From: Xenorhabdus szentirmaii DSM 16338
GTDB taxonomy: Bacteria; Pseudomonadota; Gammaproteobacteria; Enterobacterales; Enterobacteriaceae
DNA length: 64,000 nucleotides
Assembly (NCBI RefSeq): GCF_002632585.1
Contig: NZ_NIBV01000002.1
Span: 976,613 to 1,040,612 of the forward strand
Reading direction: 5' to 3'
Part shown: positions 29,301-43,690 of the stretch, one piece after another
Layout: each line of letters begins with the position of its first letter
How positions within the stretch are numbered: position 1 is the stretch's first letter
Notes under the pieces: model-generated
What the model was told of the DNA's origin: nothing
What the model saw: only the letters and a program-made list of their open reading frames with translations
The model's database searches: none
Made by a program: the position numbers and the translations under genes

Positions 29301-32300
29301 CAAAATAGATTGCCGGGATTCAGTTGCCAGTGCTTCAGTCAGGCCGCTGATGGCCGTAACCAGATAGTTGGCCACTCGAGAAGGGTCAATCCCTGAAACA
29401 GCCTGCGCCACGAGATTGAAACCTTCCCCCAAATCATCCACTGAGAGGGTCAACGGGTAATTAGTCCGCTCCTCTGTCGCCAGCAAGTGCATGCCATCCC
29501 AGATTGTATCGTCTGCATCTGGCTGACTATGGCGGTAATTGAGCAGGGCACTGAACAATGGCATCGGCGGCATCACACCACTGCAACGCTGGGCCAGCGT
29601 CAGGGGAGCCTGCTCATGTTCCAGCAGTGCCGTGAGGTTACGGTAGGTGGCCTGTACCACTTCCAGCACGCTGTGACCAGCAAGGGATACCCGCAGCGGC
29701 AGGGTATTGATAAACATTCCCATTACCTGATCAGCACCGGCATAGCCTTGCAACCGACCGAGCAGCACAGAGCCGAAGACCACATCATCACGACCGCTGG
29801 TCTGCGCCAGCACTTGTGCCCAGGCAACATGGAACAGTACACTCGGGCTGATGCCCAGACGGCGGGACTGGCTGCGGATCGCCCGGGCCAGCGTGATATC
29901 CAGCGGCAAACGGGCTTCGGCAATATCTTCTTCGTCATTCTGCCTATTCAGCAGGCCAAAAGGTGCTGTAGGCGCATCAATATCAGCAAGCTGAACGCGG
30001 AAATAGTCCTCATGCACCGAGTCCGGTACACTCAGGGTTTGGGCGATGAAGTTACGGTACGGCAGGGGATGGGATAATTCCTCTGTACGATCTTCTAACA
30101 GCAGGCGGATTTCATCGACGATAAGTGCCAGAGTCATATGATCACCGACCAGATGGTGGAAACTCAGTGCCAGCAACCATTCATGGCTGGTCGGGTCATG
30201 GGCGATGTCGGCGGCGAACAGTGGTGCCTGGCTGAGGTCAAGCCGACGCAGGCGTGGGTTGGTGTGGGCCTGCAATTGAGCCAACACGTCCCCCTCTGAA
30301 GTGGGGACAAAGGTGTTCACCGGTAATGACGCCTGGCGCCAGACCACCTGCACGGGCTGGTTCAGCCCCTGCCAGCAGATGGCGGTACGCAGGATATCAT
30401 GGCGGTCGATCACCTGTTGCAGGGCGCCAAGGAAGGCATCAAGACGTGTACGGCTATCAAAGGCCACCAAATTGTTCAACAGATAGGTATCCCCTTGTTC
30501 CTGCATTCGATGGTGGAACAGAATACCTTCCTGAAGCGGTGCGAGCGGATAGATATCTTGTACATTAACCGCACCGCCGGCCACTGTCTCAACGATCGAA
30601 TCGATTTCCGTCTGGGACAGCGTCACCAGCGGCAATAAGTCTGGAGTGAGGACTGTGCTATCTCCAGTAATGGGATTGGGCGGCACGACAAAGGCCGGTT
30701 TACCTTGATGTGCCTGTATCGCCTGAGCCATGTCGGTAAGCACGGGTGCGGAGAAAACACTGCGCACATCAAGTGCCTGACCTAGGCCACGTAACCGTTC
30801 AATCAGGTTGACGGCCATCAGTGAGTTACCACCGAGTTCAAAGAAGTGATCATGACGTCCGACATGCTCCAAACCCAACAACTCCTGCCAAATCTGCGCC
30901 AGCAGGATTTCCGGTTCACTGATGGGGGCCTCATAGTCACGGGCGACTACTGCTGACTGGTCAGGAGCCGGCAGTGCCTTACGGTCAAGCTTGCCATTGG
31001 GGGTGAACGGGAAGGATTCCAGTGTCACAAAGGCGCCGGGCAGCATATACTCGGCCAGATGTTGTGCCAGTTGCTGGCGCAGTTCAGCCGGCACCAGTTC
31101 AGTACCGGGCTGCGGCCGGACATAGGCCACCAGACGTTTGTCACCGGGGAGATCTTCACGGGCGATAACCACCGCTTCCTGTACTCCCGCACACCGGGCC
31201 AGGTGCGCTTCAATTTCCCCCAGTTCAATGCGGAAACCGCGCAGCTTGACCTGAAAATCGTTGCGACCCAGGTATTCGATATTGCCATCCGACAGCCAGC
31301 GGCCGATATCACCCGTCTTGTACAGCCGGGCACCGGGTTCTGTTGAGAAAGGATCAGGAATAAAACGCTCTGCCGTCAGTGTCGGGCGGTTGAGGTAACC
31401 GCGGGCCACGCCGACCCCGCCGATATGGATCTCACCAGCAACACCGAGCGGCACGGGCTGACCCTGTGTATCCAGAATATAGATTTGGGTATTGGCAATA
31501 GGCTGGCCGATAGGCGGTACTTTCCCATCTTGTGGATTGCATAGGTAGAAAGTTGTGCAGACGGTACTTTCCGTTGGGCCATAGGCATTGATCATGCGCC
31601 GTCCTGTTGCCCAGCGTTTGATCAGTGTTGGAGAGCAAATCTCGCCGCCCACAACCAAGGTCTGCAATGTCGCAGGTATGGTTTCCAATGCAGCTAATGC
31701 CGTCGGTGTCAGGAGCATATGGGTAATGGCATTTTCCTTCAGGGTATGGAACAGCTCAGGGCCCGGCAGGAGTTTTGCACGTTGGGCGAGTTGGAGGCGC
31801 GCCCCTGTCAGGAGCGCCATGAAACACTCCTGTATGCAGACATCGAAACTGAAAGAAGCAAACTGCAATAGGCGACTATCGGCTGTAATGTTAAGGGTCT
31901 TTATTTGTGCATCAACCAGATTACACAAGCTGCGATGCTCAACCATCACCCCTTTAGGCTGCCCGGTGGAGCCAGAAGTATAAATCACATAGGCCAGATG
32001 GCGTGAAGTCAGCCCCAGTGCCTGAGCATTGGGGTTTTCTTCCGATTCTTTGTCAAAGACAGGTAATTCTTGGGCGTCAAGTATGACAGTAGGCAGATTA
32101 CTGCCCAGCACCCCAATCAGCGCAGACTGGGTGAGTAGCGCTACGAGAGTGGCATCTGCCAGCATATAAGCCAAGCGTTCAGCCGGATAAGCCGGGTCCA
32201 GAGGGACATAGGTGCCGCCAGATTTAAGAATAGCCAGCAGCCCCACCACCATCTCCGGACTGCGATCAACGCAGAGGGCGACCCGCTCATCCGGCTGCAC

Positions 32301-35300
32301 GCCCAGAGCCAGCAGATGATGGGCCAATCGGTTTGCGCGGTGGTTCAGTTCGGCATAGCTCAGTGACTGACTTTCAAATGCTACGGCGATGGCATCCGGG
32401 GTACGCTTAACCTGTTGCTCAAACAGCTCATGGATCAGGGCCGTCTGTGGGAAGTCCGCTTGTGTGGCATTGAAATCTACCAATAGCTGTTGACGTTCAG
32501 CGGCAGGCAGGATCGGCAGGCTCAGAATAGATTGCTCAGGTTCAGTTGCCAGTGCTTCAACCAGTCCGCTAATCGCAGTGATCAAGTAATTTATCAACCG
32601 TAAAGGTTCAACACCCGCAACGGCCTGAGCAAGCAGGCTGAAATCTTCTCCCAAATCATCCACTGAGAGGGTGAGCGGATAATTGGTACGTATTTTTTCG
32701 TTCAATATGCGCATACCATCCCAGACCTTATTGTCTGTACCCGGCTGGCTATGGCGGTAGTTAAGCAGGGCACTGAACAATGGCATCGGTGGCTTCACGC
32801 CACTACAGCCCTGTGCCAGTGTCAGAGGTGCCTGTTCATGTTCCAGTAGCGCCATCAGATCATGGTAGGTAGCGTGCACGACTTCCCGTACACTGCGGTT
32901 AGCCAGGGATACCCGCACTGGCAGCGTATTGATAAACATCCCCATCACCTGATCGGCGCCGGCGGAGCCTTGCAGTCGGCCAAGCAGCACCGTCCCGAAT
33001 ACCACATCATCACAGCCGCTGGTTTGCGCCAGCATTTGAGCCCAGGCCACGTGGAACAGTACGCCAGGATTGATACCGAGGCGGCGGGCCTGCATGCGGA
33101 TCGCCTGCGACAGCGAGGTATCCAGCAGAAAACGGGCTTCGGTCACATCCTCACCGTCACCCTGTATATCAAGCAGGCCGAAAGGTGTTGTCGGGGCATC
33201 GACATCAGCGAGCCGGGCGCGGAAATAATCCTCATGCACGGAGGCGGGCACGCTCAGGATTTGGGCGATAAAGTTACGGTAAGGCAGAGGGATCGGGAGA
33301 GTTTCTGTCTGTCCCTGTAACAACTGGATAATTTCGGCAATGATAAGCCCTAACGTCATATGATCACAGACGACATGATGGAGGCTCAGGGCCAACAGCC
33401 ATTCATTGCTGGTTGGATCGTGGGCAATGTCGGCAGCAAACAGCGGTGCCCGGCTAAGATCGATCTGGCGTTGACGTGGATCGGTGTGCGCCTGCAATTG
33501 GGCCGGCACATTGTCTGGGCTGGCGGGGACAAATGTTGTCACTGACAGTGGTGCCTGACGCCAGACCACCTGCACGGGCTGTGTCAGTCCCTGCCAGCAA
33601 ACCGCGGTACGCAGGATATCATGGCGGTTGATGACCGCTTGCAATGCCGCCGTGAAGTCGTCAAGGCGTGCCCGGGTATCGAAGGCGATGAGATGGTGCA
33701 ACAGATAGGCATCACCTTGCTCCTGCAACCGGTGATGGAACAGGATACCCGCCTGCAATGGCGCCAGCGGGTAGATATCCTGCACATTGGCCGCCCCGCC
33801 TGCCACGGTTTCCACAATGGTGTCGATTTCTGCCTGAGACAACGTGACCAGTGGCAGCATTTCAGGGGTGAGCGCCGTGCTGCCGTCAGGAATGCGATTA
33901 GGCGGCACAATAAAGGCGGCTTCCCCCTGATTCGCCCGGACAGCCTGCGCCATGTCAGTGAGGACCGGCGCGGAGAAGATGCTGCGCACATCAAGCCGCC
34001 AGCCGGCATTGCGCAGTTGTTCAATCAGGCTGACTGCCATCAGTGAGTGGCCGCCGAGTTCGAAGAAGTGGTCGTGCCGGCTGATGCGGGTTCGCCCGAG
34101 CAGGTTCTGCCAAATCTGCGCCAGCGTGGTTTCCAATGTACCCTCTGGTGCTTCATAGGCACGCGTTGCCACAGCAGATTGGTCAGGCGCCGGCAGCGCC
34201 CGGCGATCCAGCTTGCCGTTCAGGGTCAGCGGGAACGTTTCCAGCATCACAAAGGCGCTGGGCAGCATGTAATCGGCCAGATGCGGCACCAGTTGCTGAC
34301 GCAGGGCAGCCGGCACCAGTTCAGTACCGGGCTGCGGCCGGAGATAGGCCACCAGACGTTTGTCCCCCGGGCTGTCTTCACGGGCGATAACCACCGCTTC
34401 CTGCACCCCTGCACACCGGGTCAGGTGCACTTCAATTTCCCCCAGTTCAATGCGGAAACCGCGCAGCTTGACCTGAAAATCGTTGCGGCCGAGGTAGTCG
34501 ATACTGCCGTCGGGCAGCCAGCGGCCGAGGTCACCGGTCTTGTACAGCCGGGCCTCCGGGGCGGGGGAGAAGGGGTCGGGGATAAAGCGCTCCGCTGTCA
34601 GGGCTGGTCGGTTCAGGTAACCGCGGCCCCCGCCCCCCCCGCCGATATGGATTTCACCGGCTACCCCGAGCGGCACCGGCTGACCCAGTGCATCCAGAAT
34701 ATAAAGTTGGGTATTGGCGATGGGGCGGCCAATCGGGACAAAGTGGCGCTTATCCCCGCGCTGGCAGGTCCAATGGGTGACATCAATCGCGGCTTCGGTC
34801 GGGCCATACAGGTTGTGCAGCTCGGCTTCGAAACGTGCGAAGAAGCGCTGTTGCAGCTCATGTGGCAGCGCTTCACCACTGCAAATCACCCGCTTGAGGG
34901 AGGCACAGGTGTGCTCCGGCGAAACCCTCTGGACAAACTGCTGCAACATGGACGGCACAAAGTGCAGGGTGGTAATACCGGCAGTCTCAATCAACCGGGC
35001 CAGATAACCGGTATCTTTATGCCCTTCGGGACGGGCCATCACCAGACGCGCCCCCCAGAGCAGCGGCCAGAAGAATTCCCAGACGGAAACATCGAAACTG
35101 AACGGGGTTTTTTGCAGGACACGGTCAGCGGGGGTCAGGCCATAGGCCGCCTGCATCCAGACCAGGCGGTTGCACAGGGCCCGGTGGCTGTTCATCACCC
35201 CTTTGGGCTGGCCGGTGGAGCCGGAGGTGTAAATCACACAGGCCAGGTGGTGTGAAGCCAGCCCCAGCGCCCGGGTGTCCGGGTTGGCGGCCGGGCCGTT

Positions 35301-38300
35301 ATCCCAACCGGATGCGCTCCCGTCATCAAGCACCACCGTCGGCAGGGGACTGTTCAGGGCTTCCAGCAAGGCCGTCTGGGTCAGCAGGGCCACCGGCGCC
35401 GCGTCGCTGAGCATATAGGCCAGCCGTTCGGCGGGGTAAGCCGGATCAAGCGGCAGGTAGGCGGCTCCGGCTTTCAGGATACCCAGCAAGCCGACCACCA
35501 TTTCCGGGCTGCGCTCGGCGCAAATAGCGATCCGGTCATCGGGTTTTACTCCCAGTGCAATCAAGTGATGGGCCAGACAATTAGCACGGTGGTTAAGTTC
35601 TTTGTAGCTGAGAGAGTGCTCTTCGAACACGACAGCAATAGTGTCAGGAGTACGTTCAGCCTGTTGTTCGAACAGCTCGTGGATCAGGGCTTCCTGCGGG
35701 AAATCCACCTGTGTGGCGTTGAAATCGACCAATATCTGTTGACGTTCAGCAGCAGGCAGAACCGGCAGGCTCAAAATAGATTGCCGGGATTCAGTTGCCA
35801 GTGCTTCAGTCAGGCCACTGATGGCCGTAACCAGATAGTTGGCCACTCGAGTGGGGTCAATCCCTGAAATAGCCTGCGCCACAAGATTGAAACCTTCCCC
35901 AAAATCATCCACCGAGAGGGTCAACGGGTAATTAGTCCGCTCCTCTGTCACCAGCAAGCGCATGCCATCCCAGGTTGTATCGTCTGCATCTGGCTGACTA
36001 TGGCGGTAATTGAGCAGGGCACTGAACAATGGCATCGGCGGCATCACACCACTGCAACGCTGGGCCAGCGCCAGAGGAGCCTGCTCATGTTCCAGCAGTG
36101 TCGTGAGATTATGGTAGGTGGCCTGCACCACTTCCCGTGCACTGCGACCGGCAAGGGATACCCGCAATGGCAGTGTATTGATAAATAACCCCATTACCCG
36201 ATCGGCTCCGGCTGAGCCCTGCAAGCGGCCCAGCAGCACAGTGCCGAAGACCACATCGTCACGGCCGCTGGTTTGTGCCAACACCTGTGCCCAGGCAACA
36301 TGGAACAGTACACTCGGGCTAATCCCCAGGCGGCGGGCCTGATTGCGGATTGCCCGGGCCTGCGTGGTATCCAGAGGGATATTAATTTCTGATACATCCT
36401 CACCGTCGCCTTGTACATTCAGCAAACCAAAGGGGGCGGTTGGTTCATCGACATCGGCGAGCTGCGTACGGAAATAATCCTCATGCACAGAAGCCGGCAC
36501 GCTCAGGGTTTGGGCGATAAAATTGCGGTATGGCAGCGAATCGGACAGTTCTCCCGCACGCCCCTGCAACAACAGGCGGATTTCGGCGATGATAAGTTCC
36601 AGTGTCATGTGATCGCCGATCAGGTGGTGGAAACCCAAAGCCAACAACCATTCATGGCTGGTCGGATCATAAGCAATATCGGCGGTAAACAGTGGTGCCT
36701 GACTGAGATCGTGCCGGCGCTGACGTGGGTTGGTGTGGGTCTGTAGCTGAGCCAGCACATTCTCTGCGGAAACGGGCACAAAGGTGTTCACTGACAGGGG
36801 GGCCTGACGCCAGACCACTTGTACGGGCTGAGTCAGTCCCTGCCAGCAGATGGCGGTACGCAGGATATCGTGGCGATCGATCACCTGTTGCAGTGCGTCA
36901 AGGAAGGCATCAAGACGTGTACGGCTGTCAAAAGCCACCAAGCTGTTCAACAGATAGGTATCCCCTTGTTCCTGCAAGCGATGGTGGAACAGAATGCCTT
37001 CCTGCAAAGGGGCAAGCGGGTAGATATCCTGCACATTGGCCACACCACCGGGAACGGTGCTGACAATAGTATCGAGTTCAGTCTGGGATAGTTTCACCAT
37101 CGGTAACAGATCTGGGGTGAGGATAGTGCTATCTCCAGTAATGGGATTGGGCGGCACGACAAAGGCCGGTTTACCCTGATGGGCTTGTATCGCCAGAGCC
37201 ATCTCGGATAAAATCGGTGTCGAGAAGATGCTGCGGACATCAAGCAGCCAACCAGCGCCGCGCAATCGTTCAATCAAACTGACCGCCATCAGTGAGTGCC
37301 CGCCGAGTTCAAAGAAATGATCATGACGGCCAACACGCTCCAAGCCCAACAACTCCTGCCAAATCTGCGCCAGCAGGGTTTCCAGTTCGCCCTCAGGGTC
37401 TTCATAACCACGCGTTGCCACAGCAGATTGCTCAGGGTCAGGCAGCGCCTTGCGATCGAGCTTGCCGTTCGGGGTCAGCGGGAAAGTTTCCAGCATCACA
37501 AAGGCACCGGGCAGCATATAATCGGCCAGATGCTGGGCCAGTTGCTGGCGCAGCTCAGCCGGCACCAGTTCAACGCCGGGCTGAGGCCGGAGATAGGCTA
37601 CCAGACGTTTGTCACCCGGGCGGTCTTCGCGGGCGATAACCACCGCTTCCTGCACCCCCGCACACCGGGTCAGGCGCACTTCAATTTCCCCCGGTTCAAT
37701 GCGGAAACCGCGCAGCTTGACCTGAAAATCGTTGCGGCCAAGGTACTCGATATTGCCATCCGGCAACCAGCGGCCGAGGTCGCCCGTCTTGTACAGCCGG
37801 GCACCCGATACACTTGAGAACGGATCGGGAATAAAACGCTCTGCCGTCAGTGCCGGGCGGTTAAGGTAGCCGCGGGTTACACCCGCACCACCAATGTGGA
37901 TCTCACCGGCCACGCCAAGAGGTACCGGCTGGCCCTGAGCATCCAGGATATAAATCCGGGTGTTGGCAATGGGTTGACCAATGGGAGGCGCTTTTTCATC
38001 CCGGGCATCACAAAGATAGAGAGTTGCACAGACGGTACATTCTGTCGGCCCATAAGCATTGATCATCCGTCGCCCCGACGCCCATCGTTTGACCAACGCG
38101 GGTGGACAAGCTTCACCGGCCAAAACTAAAGTCATCAGGTCGGGCAAATCGGCATCAGGTGCTAAGGCACTGGCCGCAACAGGGGGAAGAGTCACATGGG
38201 TTATTGCTTGAGTTTGCAGAGTGTTGAGCAAAGCCTCACCGGGCAACAAGGCTTCGCGGGATGCCAACACAAGGCAGGCACCTTGACACAATGTAGTGGC

Positions 38301-41300
38301 AATTTCAGAGATACAGGCATCGAAGCTGAAAGAAGCAAACTGCAACAACCGGCTGTCAGCTGTGATACGGAATGCTTCAATTTGTGAATTAATCAGGTTG
38401 CGCAGACCACTATGTTCAACCATCACCCCTTTGGGCTGACCGGTGGAGCCGGAGGTGTAAATCACATATGCCAGATGTTGAGGCGTCAGTCCCCGGGCCT
38501 GAGTGTCAGGGTTATTGTCCGCACAGCTATCGCAGGCCGGGGTATCCAGCAGTACGGTAGGCAGGCTGCTGTCCAATCTCTCAGCCAGTGACGTCTGGGT
38601 CAGCAGGACCACCGGCGCCGCATCCGCCAGCATATAGGCCAGCCGTTCAGTCGGATAAGTGGGGTCGAGGGGCACATAAGCGCCGCCGGCTTTAATGGCT
38701 CCCAGCAGGCCCACCACCATTGCCGGGCTGCGTTCAGTACAGATGGCCACCCGGTCATCGGGCTGTACGCCCAGTGCAATTAAATGATGCGCCAACTGGT
38801 TGGCGCGGCGGTTCAGTTCACCATAGCTGAGTGACTGTCCTTCAAAGAGCACAGCCGTAGCATCCGGGGTACGTGCGGCTTGTTGCTCAACCAACTCATG
38901 GATCAGGGCCGCCTGCGGGAAATCACGGTCAGTGGCATTGAAGTCCACCAATAGCTGCTGGCGTTCAGCGGCGGGCACCACGTCCACCGACAGGGCCGGT
39001 GAATGGGGGGCATCCGCCAATATCGCGACCAGTTGTTCCAGTGCCCTGACCAAATAGGCATTGATCCTGTTCGGATCGACTGTGCTGACGGTCTGGGCGG
39101 ATAACATAAAATCCCTGCCGTCATCATCAATCGAGATCCCCACGGGATAATTGGTGCGTTCCCGGCCGGCCAGACTGGTTATGCCAAACTGCGACAGATT
39201 GAGTGTGCTGCTGTCCTTGTCATTTACATGCCGGCAGTTGAGCAGGGCACTGAACAACGGCATATTGCCGAACCCGCTGTAGCGCTGTACCAGAGACAAG
39301 GGGGTCTGTTCATAATGCAGTAAACTGGCGCATGTGTCAGTGACCGCCTTGACAAGGGCTTCAGCACTGATGCCTTTCAGTTTCAGCCTGACCGGCAGGG
39401 TATTGATAAACATGCCCAACGCACCCGCACTGCCCGCCATGCCCGACATGCGGCCTGACAAGGTGGTGCCGAATACGATATCGTCACGCCCACTGGTGCG
39501 GGCAACGACCAACGCCCACCCTGCATGGAACAACGCCGCAGGGCTGGTGCCCAGCTTGCGGGCTGTTTCACGCAGGGCACACGATAAGCCGGCATTAAGG
39601 GATTGTCGGGCTTCTGCCGTATGTTCACTCTCTTCCTGAACGTTAATCAGGCCAAAAGGGGCCGTCACTTCATCAAGATCTGCCAGATAGTCCGGGAAAA
39701 AGGTTTCTGCGGCCTGAATATGGCTTTCCTGACGGGCATAAGCCACAAAGTTACGATAGGGCACCGATGGCGGCAAATCGGCACTTTTGCCCAGCAAGTA
39801 TGCTGCCGTTTCCGCGAGAACCTGCCGCAATGAAAGGTTATCATCAATGATGTGATGGAACTGGAGCAAGACATACAGTTTGGCTGAGTGTGGGTCAGCG
39901 GCGGTTTGTAAGCGTATCAGCGGCGCCCGGGATAAATCCATATGCCCGTATGACAACCCCATGCGGGCTTGTAGAGTGGCAGCCACATCATCACCGTCCT
40001 TCAGGGACAGGCGATGGACCGGCAAAGGGGTGTGGCGGTGCACAACCTGAACCGGCTGGGACAAGCCGGCCCAGTGGACGGCGGTACGCAGGATATCATG
40101 CCGGTCGATGACCGCCTGTAATGCGGCGGTGAAGGCATCAAGGTCTGCCTGACGGTCAACACATAACAGCGACGAGATCACATAGGGATCTTTGGCCGGA
40201 TTCAGCAAATAGTGGAACAGGATACCTTCCTGCAACGGGGCCAGCGGGTAGATGTCCTGTACATTGGTCACGCCGCCGGAAGTCCGGTTGACGATGGTGT
40301 CGATTTCTGCCTGAGATAACGTGACCAGCGGCAGCATTTCAGGGGTGAGCACGGTGCTGCCGTCAGGGATCTGATTGGGCGGCACAATAAAGGCCGGGGC
40401 ATTCCCCGGGGATGCCTGAATCACCCGGGCCAGATCAGCCAGAACTGGTGTGGTGAATACCGTTCGGACATCCTGTTCCCAGCCCTGCTGACGCAGCCGT
40501 TCGATCACACTGACCACCAGCAGCGAGTGGCCGCCGAGTTCGAAGAAATGATCATGGCGTCCGATACGTTCCAGCCCCAGCAGATCCTGCCAGATTTGCG
40601 TCAGGGTAGTTTCCACTTCACCAATGGGCGCCTCATAACCGCGTACAGCCACAGCAGATTGCTCAGGGGCGGGCAGCGCCTTGCGATCGAGCTTGCCGTT
40701 CGGGGTCAGCGGGAAGGCTTCCAGCATCACAAAGGCGCTGGGCAGCATATAATCGGCCAGATGTTGCGCCAGTTGCTGACGCAGTGCAGCCGGCACGAGT
40801 TCAGTACCGGGCTGAGGGAGCAGATAAGCTACCAGACGGGTATCGCCCGGGATGTCTTCGCGGGCGATGACAACAGCGTCGCGCACTCCAGAGCACTGGG
40901 CAAGGCGTGCCTCAATTTCCCCCAGTTCAATGCGGAAACCGCGCAGCTTGACCTGAAAATCATTGCGGCCCAGATATTCAATATTGCCATCCGGCAGCCA
41001 GCGGCCGAGGTCACCGGTTTTATACAGGCGTGAGCCGGGCGTAGTGGAGAAGGGGTCAGGGATAAATCGTTCTGCCGTCAGGGCCGGCCGGTTAAGGTAA
41101 CCGCGGGCCACACCCACCCCGCCGATATAAAGCTCGCCGGTTACGCCGAGGGGCACCGGCTGGCCGTGGGGATCAAGAAGATAGGCATGCAGGTCAGGCA
41201 ACGGCTGACCAACCAGACTGCCCCGTCCCCCGCTGATATCATCCCCGGTGAGTTCCCGATAGGTGGCATGGACGGTGATCTCGGTGATGCCGTACATATT

Positions 41301-43690
41301 GACCAGCCGGGTCTGGCTGATCGGGTTATTGGCGATCCACGGTGCCAGCAAAGGCAATTCCAGCGCCTCCCCGCCGAAGATAATGCAGCGCAGGGCGTGG
41401 GCGGTGTCATCCTGGGCCGGGATAAGCTGGCGGAACGCACTCGGTGTCTGGTTCAGCACTGTCACGCGTTCGTCACACAACAGGGCATAGAATGCCTGTG
41501 GCGAGCGGGCACAGGCTGCGGGGACGATAACCAGCCGGCCACCGTAAGCCAGGGCCCCCCACAGTTCCCATACTGAGAAATCAAAAGCAAAAGAGTGGAA
41601 CAGGGTCCAGACATCATGATGGCTGAACCGGAAATAGTCCTGCGTGGCCGCCAACAGGCGGAGGATGTTGGCATGTTCCACCATCACCCCTTTGGGCTGG
41701 CCGGTGGAGCCGGAAGTGTAAATCACGTACGCCAGATGGCGTGAGGTTATTCCCCTTGCCCGGCTGTCAGGGTTGCTGTCCGGCGCTCCGTCAAGGGCGG
41801 ACGGTGAGCGGGCATCAAGCACCACTGTCGGCAGGTGGCTGTCCAGCGTTTCGGCCAGCACGGACTGGGTGAGCAGGGCCACCGGGGCCGCATCACTGAG
41901 CATATAGGCCAGCCGTTCGGCCGGGTAGGCCGGATCGAGCGGCAGGTAGGCGGCTCCGGCTTTCAGAATGCCCAGCAAACCGACCACCATCTCCGGGCTG
42001 CGCTCAACGCAAATGGCGACCCGGTCATCCGGCTGTACACCCAAGGTCAGCAGGTGGTGGGCCAGCCGGTTGGCGCGGCGGTTCAGTTCGCCATAACTGA
42101 GGGACTGACCTGCACACACCACGGCGATGGCATCAGGCGCCAACATGGCCTGTTGCTCAAACAGTTCATGGATCAGGGCTTCCTGCGGGAAGTCGGTTTG
42201 GGGAGCGTTGAAATCAACCAATAGCTGCTGGCGCTCGTCGGCAGACAGCATCGGCAGGGACGGGACAGTTTGGGTGACATCGGTGGCCATCGCCGTCAGG
42301 ACCTTTTCAAGGTAGCCCGCTATGCGAACCACCGTCGCCTGATCAAACAGGTCGCTTGCATATTCCAGCCTTCCGGCTAAACCAGCGTCGGTTTCCGTCA
42401 GCGACAGCGTCAGGTCAAATTGGCTGCTGCGCTGTGGTTGCTCAACGAGGGACAGTGCCAGTCCGGGCAGTGCCAACGTTTGCGCCGGCATGTTGTTCAG
42501 CACCAGCATGACCTGAAAAATGGGGCTGTAGCTCAGGCTGCGGACTGGCTGCAAGGCTTCTACCACTTGTTCGAAAGGCAGGTCCTGATGGGCATAGGCC
42601 GCCAGTGTGCGTTCGCGAACCTGGGCCAGCAGTTCCGCCACTGTGCGGCACTGGCCGGGTTCAATGCGCAGGGCCAGCGTATTGGCGAAGAAGCCCATCA
42701 GATCTTCCAACTCCCTGCGTGTCCGGTTGGCAACAGGGGTGCCGATGACGATATCGTCCTGACCGCTGAGGCGGGCCAGCACCACCGCCCAAGCCGCGAG
42801 CAGGGTCATAAACAGGGTCGTGCCCTGACTTTGGCCCACGGCCTTGAGGGCCTTGAGGACTGCCGCACTCAGATGGAAAGATACCCGGCTGCCGGCATAA
42901 CTTTGTACTGACGGGCGTGGGCGGTCAGTGGGCAATTCCAGCAAGGCGGGCGCCCCCTGTAATTGGGTATGCCAGAAATCACGCAGGGCGGTCAGGCGGT
43001 CACCCTGCAACGCGTCGCGCTGCCAGACGGCATAGTCGGCATACTGAACAGGCAGGGGCGGCAAGGCCGCTGCCTGACCCGCCCGTGCAGCCTGATAAAG
43101 CGCCGCCAGTTCGCGGACCAGGATACCGACGGACCAGCCGTCGGAAATGATATGGTGCTGGGTAAACAGCAGCATATGTTCTTCATCAGTCAGTTGCAGC
43201 AATTGACCACGGACCAGCGGGCCCTGAGTCAAATCAAAAGGTGCAAAAACCTCATATTCAGTCAGTTCAGCCACACGATTGGCCCGGGCCGTTTCGCTCA
43301 GGGCACGCAGGTCCCGGCAGGGGAGGGCAAAACCGGTGTCTGCGGGGGCAATTTGCTGGCAGGGCTGGCCGTCTACCAGCGTAAAGTGGGTACGCAGGCT
43401 CTCTTGACGGGCGATCAGGTGATTGAGCGCCGTCATGAGGGCCTGAACGTCAAGCTGACCGGAAAGCTGCAATACCATAGGCATATGGTAAGCCTGACTG
43501 GCGGCAGGATCGAACTGACTGAGGAACCACAGCCGTTGTTGAGCAAAGGACAACGGCAAAGGCAAATGGCGATCTGCTTTCCTTATAGATAGATGCGAAG
43601 CGTGATCACCGCGTTTTTTTAGTTGCTCTTTAAGCTTTTTCTCTAAAACGGCACGCTTTAGCATCTCAATATTTATATTAGCTTTGGTCA

